Below, piece after piece: positions 63,880 through 64,000 of a stretch of 64,000 nt of DNA. The DNA is from Archivesica marissinica. Its lineage: Eukaryota; Mollusca; Bivalvia; Venerida; Vesicomyidae. Where the stretch lies: positions 5,785,281 through 5,849,280 of the forward strand of contig CM026403.1 of the NCBI GenBank assembly GCA_014843695.1, in the 5' to 3' direction. The first letter of the stretch is position 1; every line of letters starts with the position of its first letter. The position numbers were made by a program, and so were the translations under genes. Below the pieces are notes generated by a model. It searched no databases and was not told where the DNA came from. It was given only the letters and a program-made list of their open reading frames with translations.

Positions 63880-64000
63880 GGTGTATAAGCTGGAGTTTGT
63901 AGTTGTGTCCTGGTATATACGCTGGAGTTTGTAGTTGTGTCCTGGTGTATAAGCTGGAGTTTGTAGTTGTGTCCTGGTATATTAGCTGGAGTTTGTAGTT
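63880..64000. repeat. 32-bp tandem repeat, runs off the window
   Basis: Nearly four units containing AGCTGGAGTTTGTAGTTGTG. The array continues beyond the right edge. Confidence 0.93.

Overview
The window reads as a repeat-dominated stretch of an invertebrate nuclear genome. A bivalve or other mollusc is the likeliest source, but this is an inference from the type of tRNA-derived SINEs and the LINE, not a proven assignment. I found no intact protein-coding gene, no functional rRNA or tRNA gene and no CRISPR array. By my hand count about 38.8 kb of the 63 kb of real sequence (roughly 62%) is tandem repeat, in more than 20 unrelated arrays with units of 4 to 95 bp. The long open frames over these arrays are by-products: the units lack stop codons, or their length is a multiple of three. 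A run of exactly 1000 N (30050-31049) marks an assembly break at the edge of a 36-bp satellite.

Layout. 1-5.2 kb: 35-bp minisatellite, a SINE, a unique segment and a G-rich 14-bp array. 5.2-11.9 kb: a LINE 3' end, then a SINE split by a 5.7-kb inverted-repeat element. That element has 8-bp target duplications and carries a second 35-bp array plus a near-identical copy (about 99.6%) of the 3.5-4.3 kb segment. Its left arm is broken by a 457-bp nonautonomous DNA transposon with 5-bp target duplications. 12-24 kb: SINEs of three families, 34-bp, 18/19-bp and 24-bp arrays, a hairpin element and a degenerate non-LTR retrotransposon whose reverse transcriptase has two frameshifts. 24-36 kb: 36-bp, 25/26-bp, 24-bp and 68-bp arrays around the gap. 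37-47 kb: nested SINEs, 53-bp, 44-bp, CAGG, 36-bp and 95-bp arrays and two DNA-transposon remnants or candidates. 47-54 kb: a 6.8-kb satellite built from 54-bp and 50-bp monomers. 54-64 kb: 68-, 58-, 31-, 37- and 28/26-bp arrays, more SINEs, and a segment duplicated from the 5.7-6.1 kb region.

Three SINE families recur and are named here only for this window. Family A has a Thr(GGT)-like tRNA head, family B a head with a long variable arm, and family C a head of the TTAGCGCAGT type followed by a GGGTTTTCTCCGGGTACTCC body. Families A and B can share one 3' hairpin module, CGTCGCT...AGCGACG. Several arrays begin or end exactly at a SINE boundary. The main story is the interplay of mobile elements and tandem arrays. 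The most notable object is the inverted-repeat element at 6077-11815, whose cargo is a minisatellite and which can be delimited to the base because it landed inside a known SINE.
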